A DNA stretch of 64,000 nt. Source: Bdellovibrio bacteriovorus (GTDB lineage Bacteria > Bdellovibrionota > Bdellovibrionia > Bdellovibrionales > Bdellovibrionaceae). The position numbers and the translations under genes are program-made. The stretch's first letter is position 1, and each line of letters opens with the position of its first letter. Of the stretch, positions 54,592 through 63,416 are shown in pieces. Location: the NCBI RefSeq assembly GCF_001592755.1, contig NZ_LUKF01000020.1:1-64000 (forward strand), read 5' to 3'. The notes beneath the pieces were generated by a model. The model worked only from the letters and a program-made list of their open reading frames with translations. It was not told the DNA's origin and did no database searches.

Positions 54592-54718
54592 GTTGGTTTT
54601 ATACGATAGATAGAATCTCGCCTCAAGCTCCACCCGCGGTCCATTGCGTCACGGCTTAAGTGTTTGTTTCTGCTGGAAAACATCTTCGCCTGAGGACAAG
54701 GAGCAGAGAAAATATCCC

Positions 54719-55780
54719 GTGGAAAGAATCCGAGCCATTGATTTAGCACGAGGAATTGCGGTCGTTCTTATGATTTTAAGTCATGGGATCAAGGGGCTTG
54801 TTCCATTTGAAGAGTTTCCATCTTGGGGGCTTGTGCCTCTTCATCTTTTAACCAAAGGCGCTTCAACCTGTTTCTTTCTGGTCTTCGGAATGACGTTGGC
54901 GGTGGCCTTTGTTCCGGCGATAGATCGCGACGACTGGCCCAAGAAAAGAAAGAGGCTGTTCTTTCGCGGATTGAAAATTCTTTTTTGGTACAAGGTTCTG
55001 TGCATCGTGGAAATGTTTTCTTTGTACGAACGGCAAGAAATCATCGATGTTCTTTTGTACCGAGCTTTCGCAGTTTATTCAGAAATTCTGGGCTTCTACG
55101 GCATCGCCCTTTTGTGGATTCCGTTTTTTCTGCCACTGTGGAAGAAGCTTCGATGGTGGGGGCAACTGCTCAGCATAGCTGTCACGACTTACATCGCGAT
55201 TTTTCTTTTTAACAATTTCGATTTCGGCAGCGTGGGTTTACAAGCGCTGCTTGTTGAGCATGAAGATTTTTATACCTGGGGACAGCTCACACGTTTACCC
55301 ATTGTGATGATTGGTATGATGTTAGGCGAAGCCGTGCGCCGCAGTTACGACAGCATCAGAAAAAGAATGATTCTTTCAGCCTCCCTCTTTACGGGCGGAA
55401 TTCTTTTGGCCGTGGCGTTTGTTTTACACTCTCCGGAAAACCTGCAAGAAACTTTGATGGCGTTGGCGATGAACGAGGGAAAGCATCCTCCGGATGCGTC
55501 TTTTATGTTATTTAGCATCTCGCTCACTCTGTTTATAGTATCGCTCAGTTTAGCCGGAGGAAATCTTCTGGCTTTAGTCTTGAAACCCGTGACTATCATC
55601 GGGTCAGATGCGCTAGGAGCCTTCATCTTTCACATCTGTGTGATCTTTGTTTTCTATAGGTATTTATTCGATTATTGGCATAAAATAACTTATCAGCACG
55701 CTTTGCATCTTACCTTGTTATTGATTTTATTAACGGCCATTTGGATAAGGGTAAAAAATTGGGTTTCACAAGAATCTTAA
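54719..55780 (+). CDS. Multi-span membrane protein, DUF1624/acyltransferase-like
   Basis: From GTG 54719 this is a 353-residue protein with about ten membrane segments. It opens with RIRAIDLARGIAVVLMILSHG, the motif shared by HGSNAT/DUF1624 and acyltransferase-3 proteins, whose His takes part in transferring acyl groups across the membrane. The substrate is unknown. The start is uncertain: AAGGAG lies 15 bases before the GTG, and TTG 54644 is the alternative. Confidence 0.7.
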   Translation: MERIRAIDLARGIAVVLMILSHGIKGLVPFEEFPSWGLVPLHLLTKGASTCFFLVFGMTLAVAFVPAIDRDDWPKKRKRLFFRGLKILFWYKVLCIVEMFSLYERQEIIDVLLYRAFAVYSEILGFYGIALLWIPFFLPLWKKLRWWGQLLSIAVTTYIAIFLFNNFDFGSVGLQALLVEHEDFYTWGQLTRLPIVMIGMMLGEAVRRSYDSIRKRMILSASLFTGGILLAVAFVLHSPENLQETLMALAMNEGKHPPDASFMLFSISLTLFIVSLSLAGGNLLALVLKPVTIIGSDALGAFIFHICVIFVFYRYLFDYWHKITYQHALHLTLLLILLTAIWIRVKNWVSQES

Positions 55781-56799
55781 AAGCCGTGATGTTTGCTTTG
55801 ACCGTGACCTGGGTGAAAGCGCCAGCATGGGCGAGCTCAAAAAATTTTGAAGAAAGCTTGAAAGAGCTTGAATCAAAACAGCCGATTCAATTAGGCGTCT
55901 TCGTCAAAAATCTCAGCACCGGAGAGGTTCTCTCTTACCGAGGTGAAGACCTGTGGTATGTCGCTTCCGGCGTAAAGCTACCTATTGTTCTAGAGAATCT
56001 TCGTCAGGTAGATCAGAAAAAATACACTTTGAATTCGCAGATTGAACTTCGAAAAGAAGACTTCGTGGATGGCGCGGGCTACACGAATTATAAAAAAGCC
56101 GGAAGTAAACTGTCAGTGAAGTTTCTGGTGGAGCAGGCGTTGATATATAGTGATAACACGGCGAGCGACCTTCTGATTCGGCAAGCAGGTTTGGATTCCG
56201 TCAATAGCTGTATCCAGGATCTGGTGCCGGGAGGCTTTACCGCGATCACGACATTGGCGGATGTTCGTCGTCGACTTTATTCTGAAGTGCATCCTTCGTC
56301 TGAAAAACTTCAAGGTCAGGATTTTATTTTGCTTAAAAGATCTCGCGGGGATGAAGTGAAATTTCGTCGGCTGTCGCAGATGTTGGGCGTGGATACAAAA
56401 GAATTCAAATGTAAAACTTTGGACGAAGCTTACGACAACTATTACTCAAAGAAATTGAATTCAGCCACATTAAAAGCCTATGCGGAACTTTTAGAAAAAG
56501 TGGCGGAAGGAAAAATACTCGGTGATTCAACTCAGAAGTTTCTGATTGAAACTATGACCAAGGTGCAAACCGGTCCGCATCGGATCAAGGCGGGGCTGCC
56601 AAAGAAGTATTCTTTCGCCCATAAGACGGGAACTCAGCATTCCCGGATCTGTGACTTTGGCATTGCCTGGGATAAAAAGTCAGAAATCAAAACGGGCGTT
56701 GTGATCGCGGCCTGTGTAAAAGACTTCAAATCTTTGGATGTGGCAGAGTCGGCGCTTAAAAGTGTCGGCGTCGCTTTACAAAAAGCGGGAGTTCTATGA
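55759..56799 (+). CDS. Class A beta-lactamase-fold serine hydrolase (copy 1)
   Basis: From TTG 55759 (AAGGG upstream) this is a 346-residue exported protein with a signal peptide ending APAWA. Active-site motifs are S-x-x-K in VASGVKLP, SDN in YSDNTASD and KTG in HKTGTQ. The usual E-x-x-L-N omega-loop motif is not evident; a conserved Glu in YSEVHP may stand in. It may be a penicillin-recognising peptidoglycan enzyme rather than an efficient beta-lactamase. It overlaps the upstream gene by 22 bp and is followed by a tandem paralogue. Confidence 0.85.
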   Translation: MGFTRILKAVMFALTVTWVKAPAWASSKNFEESLKELESKQPIQLGVFVKNLSTGEVLSYRGEDLWYVASGVKLPIVLENLRQVDQKKYTLNSQIELRKEDFVDGAGYTNYKKAGSKLSVKFLVEQALIYSDNTASDLLIRQAGLDSVNSCIQDLVPGGFTAITTLADVRRRLYSEVHPSSEKLQGQDFILLKRSRGDEVKFRRLSQMLGVDTKEFKCKTLDEAYDNYYSKKLNSATLKAYAELLEKVAEGKILGDSTQKFLIETMTKVQTGPHRIKAGLPKKYSFAHKTGTQHSRICDFGIAWDKKSEIKTGVVIAACVKDFKSLDVAESALKSVGVALQKAGVL

Positions 56800-57824
56800 A
56801 ATTCGCCGTCTTTTTTCTGACAGGACTGTTGGTTTTTCCCGCGGTGGCTCAGAAAAATTGGACGGCGTCTTGTTTAACCAATATGTCTCAACTGGATGAC
56901 TCCTTTCCGGGGGACGTCGGAATTTTTGTTAAATCTTTAAGTGACGGTGAAATCTGCGAGTTTCAAGCGGATAAGAGATGGTATTTAGCCTCCACTATCA
57001 AAATACCTGTCGCGATTGCACTCTTGCGAGAAGTCGAGAAAGGTCAAATAGACCTGCAAAAAAAACTCACCTTGAAGCGCAGCGATTATGTCGATGGCTC
57101 TGGAGATTTGTTGTGGCAGGATCCCGGAAAAAGTTTTACCGTTCAGCATCTTCTTAAAAATATGCTGGAGCAGAGTGACAGTACTGCGACAGACATGTTG
57201 ATTGGTCTGATGGGTGTTGGAACTTTAAATAAAACCATCCACGAACTCGCTCGGGACTTTGCTCCGTTAACTACGATCTTACAAGTGCGCTACGATGCTT
57301 ATGGTGAACTCCATCCCAAAGCCAAAACACTGACCAACATGGATTTTATCGAACTTAAAAAGTTTCCGGTAGCGAAGCGCTATGAAGCGTTCGCGAAACT
57401 GATTCAAGTGCCCGTCAGCGAACTCAAAACGGCCAGTATTGAAGAGGCCTTTGAAAAGTATTATGCCCGAGGATTGAACTCGACGACTTTGCGAAGTTTC
57501 GGATCTCTTCTAGAGAAGCTGGCACGGGGGCAGGTCTTAAATAAAGCCCACACAGCCCTTGTTTTAAAATATATGCAAGAAATGAAAACAGGCGAAAATA
57601 GATTGAAAGCCGGTCTGCCAAAAGATGTGGTTTTTGCGCAAAAAACGGGAACTCAAGTCGCTCGCATGTGCAATGTCGGTATCGCTGCCTCAAAGAAGAA
57701 AGCTCAACAAAAGACGGTGATTGTGGCTTGTGCTGAAAAATACCTCGATCAAGCGGGGGCAGAGAAAGTTCTAAAGAAAATGGCCGACGCCCTCACTGAA
57801 GAAGGCGCCTTTAAAAATTTCTAA
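56796..57824 (+). CDS. Class A beta-lactamase-fold serine hydrolase (copy 2)
   Basis: The 342-residue paralogue of the preceding gene starts at an ATGA overlap. It has a signal peptide (FFLTGLLVFPAVA), S-x-x-K in LASTIKIP, SDS instead of SDN in EQSDSTATD, and KTG in QKTGTQ. The equivalent segment YGELHP keeps the Glu. Both copies share VDGxG and GLNSxTL stretches, so they arose by tandem duplication. The end is 1 bp from the convergent aldo/keto reductase. Confidence 0.85.
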   Translation: MKFAVFFLTGLLVFPAVAQKNWTASCLTNMSQLDDSFPGDVGIFVKSLSDGEICEFQADKRWYLASTIKIPVAIALLREVEKGQIDLQKKLTLKRSDYVDGSGDLLWQDPGKSFTVQHLLKNMLEQSDSTATDMLIGLMGVGTLNKTIHELARDFAPLTTILQVRYDAYGELHPKAKTLTNMDFIELKKFPVAKRYEAFAKLIQVPVSELKTASIEEAFEKYYARGLNSTTLRSFGSLLEKLARGQVLNKAHTALVLKYMQEMKTGENRLKAGLPKDVVFAQKTGTQVARMCNVGIAASKKKAQQKTVIVACAEKYLDQAGAEKVLKKMADALTEEGAFKNF

Positions 57825-57825
57825 A

Positions 57826-58848
57826 TTAGATAGGTGAAGGAATTAACTCGCGATCACCGTGTTGATGCCAATACGGATAAATCGGTTTCACGGCACTGAC
57901 TTTGTCAAGTTTAGCAACGTGTTCTGCCGAAAGCTTCCATCCCAGAGCCCCGAAGTTTTGTTTTAATTGTTCTTCGTTGCGTGCGCCAATCACAATGCTC
58001 GTGACAGAAGGACGATGCATCACCCAGTTTAAAGCGACTTGCGGTATTGTCTTGCCTGTTTCTTTGGAAATTTCATCGAGCGTATCGACGATGTTGTGCA
58101 AAGCTTCAGATTTAGCGGACACCACAAAATCAATTTGTGAAGAACGACTGCCCGCTGGAGGCGCCTGATTACGACGGAATTTTCCGGAAAGGGCTCCACC
58201 GGCCAAAGGACTCCACACAAACGTAGAAATTTTTTGATCTAGCGCTAGCGGCATTAACTCCCATTCAAACTCACGACCTGCCAAAGAATAATAAGCTTGG
58301 TGGGCCACATATTTGCTCCAACCATAGCGCTCAGAAACACTCAGTGACTTCATCAAATGCCAACCCGAAAAATTGGAAGCTCCGATGTAGCGGATTTTTC
58401 CGGCGGTGATCAAATCATCTAAGGCGCGCAGAGTTTCTTCGACAGGAGTATTGGCGTCAAATCCATGCATTGTATAAAGATCGACGTAATCGGTTTTCAG
58501 GCGACGCAGACTGGCTTCGCATTCTTTGATAATATTCCAGCGCGTGGAACCTGACTTGTTCGGTCCATCGCCCATACGGAAGGTGGATTTTGTCGATAAC
58601 AAGATCTGATCCCGTTTGCCTTCAATCGCAGCACCCAAAATTTCTTCCGACATTCCTTGAGAATAAACATTGGCGGTGTCGAAAAGATTTAAACCGTTAT
58701 CTAAGCAAACACTAATCAGTCGCTGAGCTTCTTTAAGATCCGTGCTGCCCCAAGCCTTAAAGAACTCGCTGCCACCACCAAATGTCGCTGTGCCGAAACT
58801 CATCACGGGAACATCAAGACCGCTGCCTAATAACTTTCTGTATTCCAT
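57826..58848 (-). CDS. Aldo/keto reductase
   Basis: The 340-residue TIM-barrel enzyme shows FDTANVYSQG (Asp and Tyr of the tetrad), a Lys in STKS and a His in YTMHGFD, then the NADPH-binding VIGARNEEQL near the C-terminus. It reduces aldehydes or ketones; the substrate is unknown. ATG 58848 follows AGGAGATAC on the minus strand. Confidence 0.92.
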   Translation of the reverse strand: MEYRKLLGSGLDVPVMSFGTATFGGGSEFFKAWGSTDLKEAQRLISVCLDNGLNLFDTANVYSQGMSEEILGAAIEGKRDQILLSTKSTFRMGDGPNKSGSTRWNIIKECEASLRRLKTDYVDLYTMHGFDANTPVEETLRALDDLITAGKIRYIGASNFSGWHLMKSLSVSERYGWSKYVAHQAYYSLAGREFEWELMPLALDQKISTFVWSPLAGGALSGKFRRNQAPPAGSRSSQIDFVVSAKSEALHNIVDTLDEISKETGKTIPQVALNWVMHRPSVTSIVIGARNEEQLKQNFGALGWKLSAEHVAKLDKVSAVKPIYPYWHQHGDRELIPSPI

Positions 58849-59077
58849 AGTATCTCCTAACGGTACTTAGCCTAGGTCAGTTTGAAGAAGGAAACAATCA
58901 GGCAAAAACCGAATTGAGTTTTTCCTAAAGGGAAATAATTTGAATGAATATGAGACGCTCCTGGAAATTCGCGGACATAATTCGCATCCAATGGCGGTAA
59001 CTTCGGATTTTTATCTGTAAAAACGCTCACTTTTGACCGAAGAGCCTAAGATGGAACCCTTGTGGAGGCCCTTTGAG

Positions 59078-62000
59078 ATGAAATGGAACGTTCTTGGACG
59101 AGCTCTAGCAGCTGTGCTTTTCTGCCTGCTGTCCGGATGTGGACAAATGCGCGCCGATTTTTTTGGTCGTATGACGAAAGAGATTCTTCCGTCGACGCCG
59201 GCATTGCCACCTGTTCCAAAAGTTACCAAAGTCGATGCCGATACAGCGGGCGCTTCGTCAGTGTCAGCGTTTTCAGTTCCTCGTTTCACCACCGCGCAAG
59301 TCGTACCTATTCAAGTGCATTTTTCTGGGCCTGTGAGTGTCACGGGCGTTCCTAGTATTGAGTTAGAAACGGGCAGTGTCAAAAGAACCGCCTTTTATGC
59401 CTCTGGTTCGGGAACTGCCATCTTAACTTTTGAATATGCCGTCGTAGCCGGGGATTCGGCTCTGACTTTGGATTATACGAGCTCCACAGCTCTTGCATTG
59501 AATGGCGGAACTATCGAACCCGCCGAAGAGGTCCAAGGAACGACGGAGGATTTTGATAATCTAACAAAACTGCCCGATCCAGGAACGGACGAGTCTTTAT
59601 CTAAGACCACTCCGATCTTGATTCGTACAATTCCCGAAGTTAAAAAACTCAGTGCACCACAAACAGACGTCTATCTGGATGGAACAAGCTTAGAAATCGT
59701 TGTGAAGTATGACCAGCCGATCACCGTCACGGGATCTCCGCGAATTCCGGTGAAGGTCGCTGGCAACACGCGACTCGTGAACCTGATTTCACAGATTTCT
59801 CCTTCAGAACTTTTGTTCCGCTATGAAGTTGTTGTCGGTGATAATGACACGGATGGAATCGAACTTCCCACCGCGATTGATTTAAATGGTGGATCCATCG
59901 TGAATCCTGCAAATGAAACGGCAGTGACCGCTCTTCCCGTCAAAGACACGACCGGTGTTTTGACCTACACCACACCGTTGACGGCTTCATTTCTGTCCAG
60001 CACACAACTTGTGAGTGAAGGGGTGGGAAGTATCCATGTTCCAATCAGCTTAAGTACGCCCGCGCCAATCCCATTCAAAGTCAGTATCAGTGTTTTAGGA
60101 GAAGCCGATGGCAACGACTATGTACTTACTTCTCGTGAAGTGCAGTTTGCAGCGGGTGATCAGCTGAAGTATTTGACCGTGCAAATCACCGACGACACGC
60201 TCCCAGAAAGTGAAGAGCGTTTACGCCTGGTTTTGTCGCGCAACTCTTTAGGAAATGGGGGAGATGTTTCTTTCCACGAAATCCATATTAAAGACAATGA
60301 CAGCGGCACAGTCCCGACTGTTGTGTCTATGAGTAAGGGATATGCCTTTAGTTGCGCTCTGTTTTCCAATAAAGACTTGAAGTGTTGGGGTGACAATAGC
60401 TCAGGCCAGCTAGGAAACGGGACTTATGTTTCCACTTCGGCGGTGAGCACTGTGGCGATGAGTGACGTCGAACAATTTGAAGTGACTCACAGTCTGGCTT
60501 GCGCATTGAATTCGAACCAAGAACTTTGGTGTTGGGGAAAAGACAATATGGGTTATCTTTTCCCAGGATCTTCAGGAGGCAAACTTCATCCAAACCCTGT
60601 GAAAGTCATTGCATCCGGTGTGGCTTCATTTGCTCTGCATCCCAACGTCATCTGCTACGTCAAAACCAATGCGACGAAAGATCTGATGTGCTGGGGATAT
60701 GAGTCGACCGGGATCATGGCGCAAGGTGCGGTCACGCAAAATCGCTCTTTTGCCAGTGCTTTGAAAGTGACAGATCAAGTAGATAGAGTGCAGATCATCA
60801 CCGGAGCTGTTGACAGTATTTGCGTTTTAAAAACGAATAAAGACCTTTATTGCTGGGGGCATAACGGCGTTCAGAATTCCCCAGCAACGCAAATCAAAAC
60901 CTTTCCCGCGACCCCTATAGATACAAACGTCACATCGTTTTTCATACAAGGTTCAAATATTTGTACACAAAAAGAAGAGGGAACTCCTTCGGTTCGTACA
61001 AACTATTGTTGGGGTTCTAACTACAATGCCCAAATCACTCCGGGAACGGCCACACCTTCGCATATTTTCACTCCAGTTCAAATGCCGTTAGATTATGTAG
61101 AGACTAAACCCGTAGGGGCGGCGATCTGCGGAATTAAAACCGATGGGTCGATGTGGTGTTGGGGATGGGGCGTTGATTTACCGAGTACGAATAGCACCGG
61201 CAACTTAGCTCCGTATAAAGTCATTCCCGAAAGAGTCGCGTCTTTCTTGGATGTCACTTATCGTTTAAATCCTCTCCACTGTGTTCTTATGGTTGATTCC
61301 AGTGTGCGCTGTTGGGCTGGAAGCAGTGAAAGCTTAACAAGAGTCACTCCTGTTACCGTGATTCCATCAGGTGTTTCAAAAGTATCTTTGCATGGGAATA
61401 CTATCTACCGTCATATGTGCGCCCTGCTAACGAATGGCGAAGTGCAGTGCTGGGGTCGCAATAATGGCGGGCAGGTAGGTGATCGTACGGTCATAAATCG
61501 TCTGGTACCAACGCAAGCCCTCGCGCGCAATCAAAGTCAGATACTCACAGATCGAGAACGCAGTTGTGCGATTTCTACTTTTGGGGAATTGCGCTGTTGG
61601 GGTAAGAACTCCGCATTGGGAAGTTTGGGTATGGGCACGATGGCCAATTTCACATCGCCAAAACTCCTCATAGATAGAAATGTCGAAAAGGTCACCATGA
61701 ATGATGATGGCGGCTGTGCGGTTTTAAAAAACGGAGAGCTTCGCTGCTGGGGAAATAACAGTGACGGACAGGCGAAGCCCGGTTCAACGTCATTTCAATC
61801 TACACCAGTGGTCGTGAAGGCCAGCGGAGTGCGTGATGTGGAAATGGAGCACAACAGTGCTTGTTATATCTCCACCGATGATAAACTTTATTGTTGGGGA
61901 AAAAATCTGAACAATCAGTTGGGAAATGGCACAACCACAGCGCAAAATACTTTGCCGGCAACACCTACTCTGGAAAATGTCAGCAGCGTTATTTTGGGAG

Positions 62001-62428
62001 GCGGATTTTCTCAACCGATCGGCTGTGCTCTTCAAAAAAATGGCGATCTGAGTTGTTGGGGAGGAGGACAATCAGCTTGTCTTGGCACAAACTCTTCCAT
62101 ACCGAAGTTTATGATGGCAGATGTCCGTAAGTATTCTGTCGGTCCTTATGGCGTGTGCGTAATCACGGGCGATGAGGGAAAACTTCAATGCTGGGGGACG
62201 AACTCTGCAGGCGAATTAGGTGTCGGTCACACGTCCAACGTTTGCTGGGCGGCGGGACCTGCCACTATAGTTAGTGAAGGCGTGACAGAGGTGAGCCTTG
62301 GATCTTCGGCAACCTGTTTTGTGTTAAACACCGGTGAACTAAAGTGCATGGGAGATAACTCGTCGGGAGTTTTAGGAACCGGTGATACGCTAGTTCATCC
62401 GCGCACTGTCTTTGGTCTCACTAATTAG
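59078..62428 (+). CDS. Large surface-type lipoprotein with 14 RCC1-like repeats
   Basis: ATG 59078 with GGAGG upstream gives 1116 residues. A lipoprotein signal with lipobox LLSGC is followed by two Ig-like repeats sharing VTGxPxI (about 45-160 and 185-290) and a Calx-beta domain (about 305-400). About 14 repeats of the form C-x(8-13)-CWG-x-N then run to the end, each a blade of an RCC1-type beta-propeller, which would make two seven-bladed rings. Each blade has a Cys pair able to form a disulfide. Function is unknown; adhesion or protein binding at the cell surface is a reasonable guess. Confidence 0.88.
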   Translation: MKWNVLGRALAAVLFCLLSGCGQMRADFFGRMTKEILPSTPALPPVPKVTKVDADTAGASSVSAFSVPRFTTAQVVPIQVHFSGPVSVTGVPSIELETGSVKRTAFYASGSGTAILTFEYAVVAGDSALTLDYTSSTALALNGGTIEPAEEVQGTTEDFDNLTKLPDPGTDESLSKTTPILIRTIPEVKKLSAPQTDVYLDGTSLEIVVKYDQPITVTGSPRIPVKVAGNTRLVNLISQISPSELLFRYEVVVGDNDTDGIELPTAIDLNGGSIVNPANETAVTALPVKDTTGVLTYTTPLTASFLSSTQLVSEGVGSIHVPISLSTPAPIPFKVSISVLGEADGNDYVLTSREVQFAAGDQLKYLTVQITDDTLPESEERLRLVLSRNSLGNGGDVSFHEIHIKDNDSGTVPTVVSMSKGYAFSCALFSNKDLKCWGDNSSGQLGNGTYVSTSAVSTVAMSDVEQFEVTHSLACALNSNQELWCWGKDNMGYLFPGSSGGKLHPNPVKVIASGVASFALHPNVICYVKTNATKDLMCWGYESTGIMAQGAVTQNRSFASALKVTDQVDRVQIITGAVDSICVLKTNKDLYCWGHNGVQNSPATQIKTFPATPIDTNVTSFFIQGSNICTQKEEGTPSVRTNYCWGSNYNAQITPGTATPSHIFTPVQMPLDYVETKPVGAAICGIKTDGSMWCWGWGVDLPSTNSTGNLAPYKVIPERVASFLDVTYRLNPLHCVLMVDSSVRCWAGSSESLTRVTPVTVIPSGVSKVSLHGNTIYRHMCALLTNGEVQCWGRNNGGQVGDRTVINRLVPTQALARNQSQILTDRERSCAISTFGELRCWGKNSALGSLGMGTMANFTSPKLLIDRNVEKVTMNDDGGCAVLKNGELRCWGNNSDGQAKPGSTSFQSTPVVVKASGVRDVEMEHNSACYISTDDKLYCWGKNLNNQLGNGTTTAQNTLPATPTLENVSSVILGGGFSQPIGCALQKNGDLSCWGGGQSACLGTNSSIPKFMMADVRKYSVGPYGVCVITGDEGKLQCWGTNSAGELGVGHTSNVCWAAGPATIVSEGVTEVSLGSSATCFVLNTGELKCMGDNSSGVLGTGDTLVHPRTVFGLTN

Positions 62429-62430
62429 GG

Positions 62431-62592
62431 TCGCAAGAACAAAAAGCGAATGAACAGATCCTCGATCTGAAAGAAAACACGAAAAAATATATTCCCATTG
62501 TGGCGGTGACAGCCAATTCTCTTAAAGAAGACCGCGAAAAATGTTTTGCGAGCGGCATCGACGTGTGTCCAAGTCTTATCAATATTTACTAA
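62431..62592 (+). pseudogene. Decayed C-terminal receiver-domain fragment
   Basis: In frame from 62431 to the TAA at 62590-62592, with no start codon, the translation includes YIPIVAVTANSLKEDREKC and FASGID, the alpha4-beta5 region of a response-regulator receiver domain. The end (VSKSYQ, resembling the Lys-Pro region) continues in another frame, so a frameshift followed truncation. It begins 2 bp after the RCC1 gene. It is likely the remnant of a hybrid kinase or regulator destroyed by rearrangement. Confidence 0.75.
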
Positions 62593-62600
62593 AAATCGAA

Positions 62601-63356
62601 ATGAGGGGAAGAACTTTGCATCAACACAAAGTGAATAACTCATTCTACGAAAGCTACGGCGATCGTTGGTACACAGCTTTCGATGATCCGGTGGCGTTAT
62701 TGCGTGCAGAATCCAACGTTAAAATTCCTTGGGTTGTCGAAAGAATACGTCGGCACTTTTCTCAAGCTCACATTTTAGATGTTGGCTGTGGCGGAGGCTT
62801 TGTCAGTAATGCGTTGGCGCAAGAAGGTTTCACGGTCACAGGAATAGATCTTTCCGAAGCTTCGTTAGAAATAGCAAGAAAGCACGATGTCACCCGTAAG
62901 GTGCAGTACTTAAAGGCCAACGCGTTTCACTTGCCATTTCCCGATGCCCACTTCGAAGTCGTGACAGCCATGGATTTTCTAGAGCATATCGAAAACCCCG
63001 AACTCTTTATTAAAGAAGCTTCTCGAGTTCTAAAGCCCGGAGGCTTGTTTTTCTTTAACACCTTCAATCGTCATTGGCTTTCGTGGTTTCTCGTCATCAA
63101 AATGATAGAGTGGATGGTGAAGAACACCCCTAAAGACATGCATGTGATAGAGTATTTTATTAAACCCAATGAACTGCGCGAGTATTGCTTCAAAGCCGAC
63201 ATGACCGTCGAAGAAATGACGGGTCTGAAAATGGATTTTTCAACAATCCCTATAAAAAACTATTTCACGGGTATCGTTCCCCAGGAGTTAAGGTTTAAGC
63301 TCACCTCCTCTTTGCTCTTATCTTATTTAGGTTATGCAATAAAAAATGAAGCTTAG
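62601..63356 (+). CDS. SAM-dependent methyltransferase, UbiG-like
   Basis: The protein of about 251 residues has motif I LDVGCGGGFVSNAL, then TGIDLSEASL and a FNTFNRH segment, as in UbiG (ubiquinone O-methyltransferase) relatives. ATG 62601 is listed; TTG 62616 is spaced better from GAGGGG (62603-62608). An extension to 62541 would run into the receiver remnant. The substrate is not certain and no ubiquinone genes are adjacent. Confidence 0.85.
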   Translation: MRGRTLHQHKVNNSFYESYGDRWYTAFDDPVALLRAESNVKIPWVVERIRRHFSQAHILDVGCGGGFVSNALAQEGFTVTGIDLSEASLEIARKHDVTRKVQYLKANAFHLPFPDAHFEVVTAMDFLEHIENPELFIKEASRVLKPGGLFFFNTFNRHWLSWFLVIKMIEWMVKNTPKDMHVIEYFIKPNELREYCFKADMTVEEMTGLKMDFSTIPIKNYFTGIVPQELRFKLTSSLLLSYLGYAIKNEA

Positions 63357-63416
63357 TTCATTTTTTGTGAACGATTAATTGTGATATCATATCCGGATAC
63401 CTGTAAGGAGTTTTAC

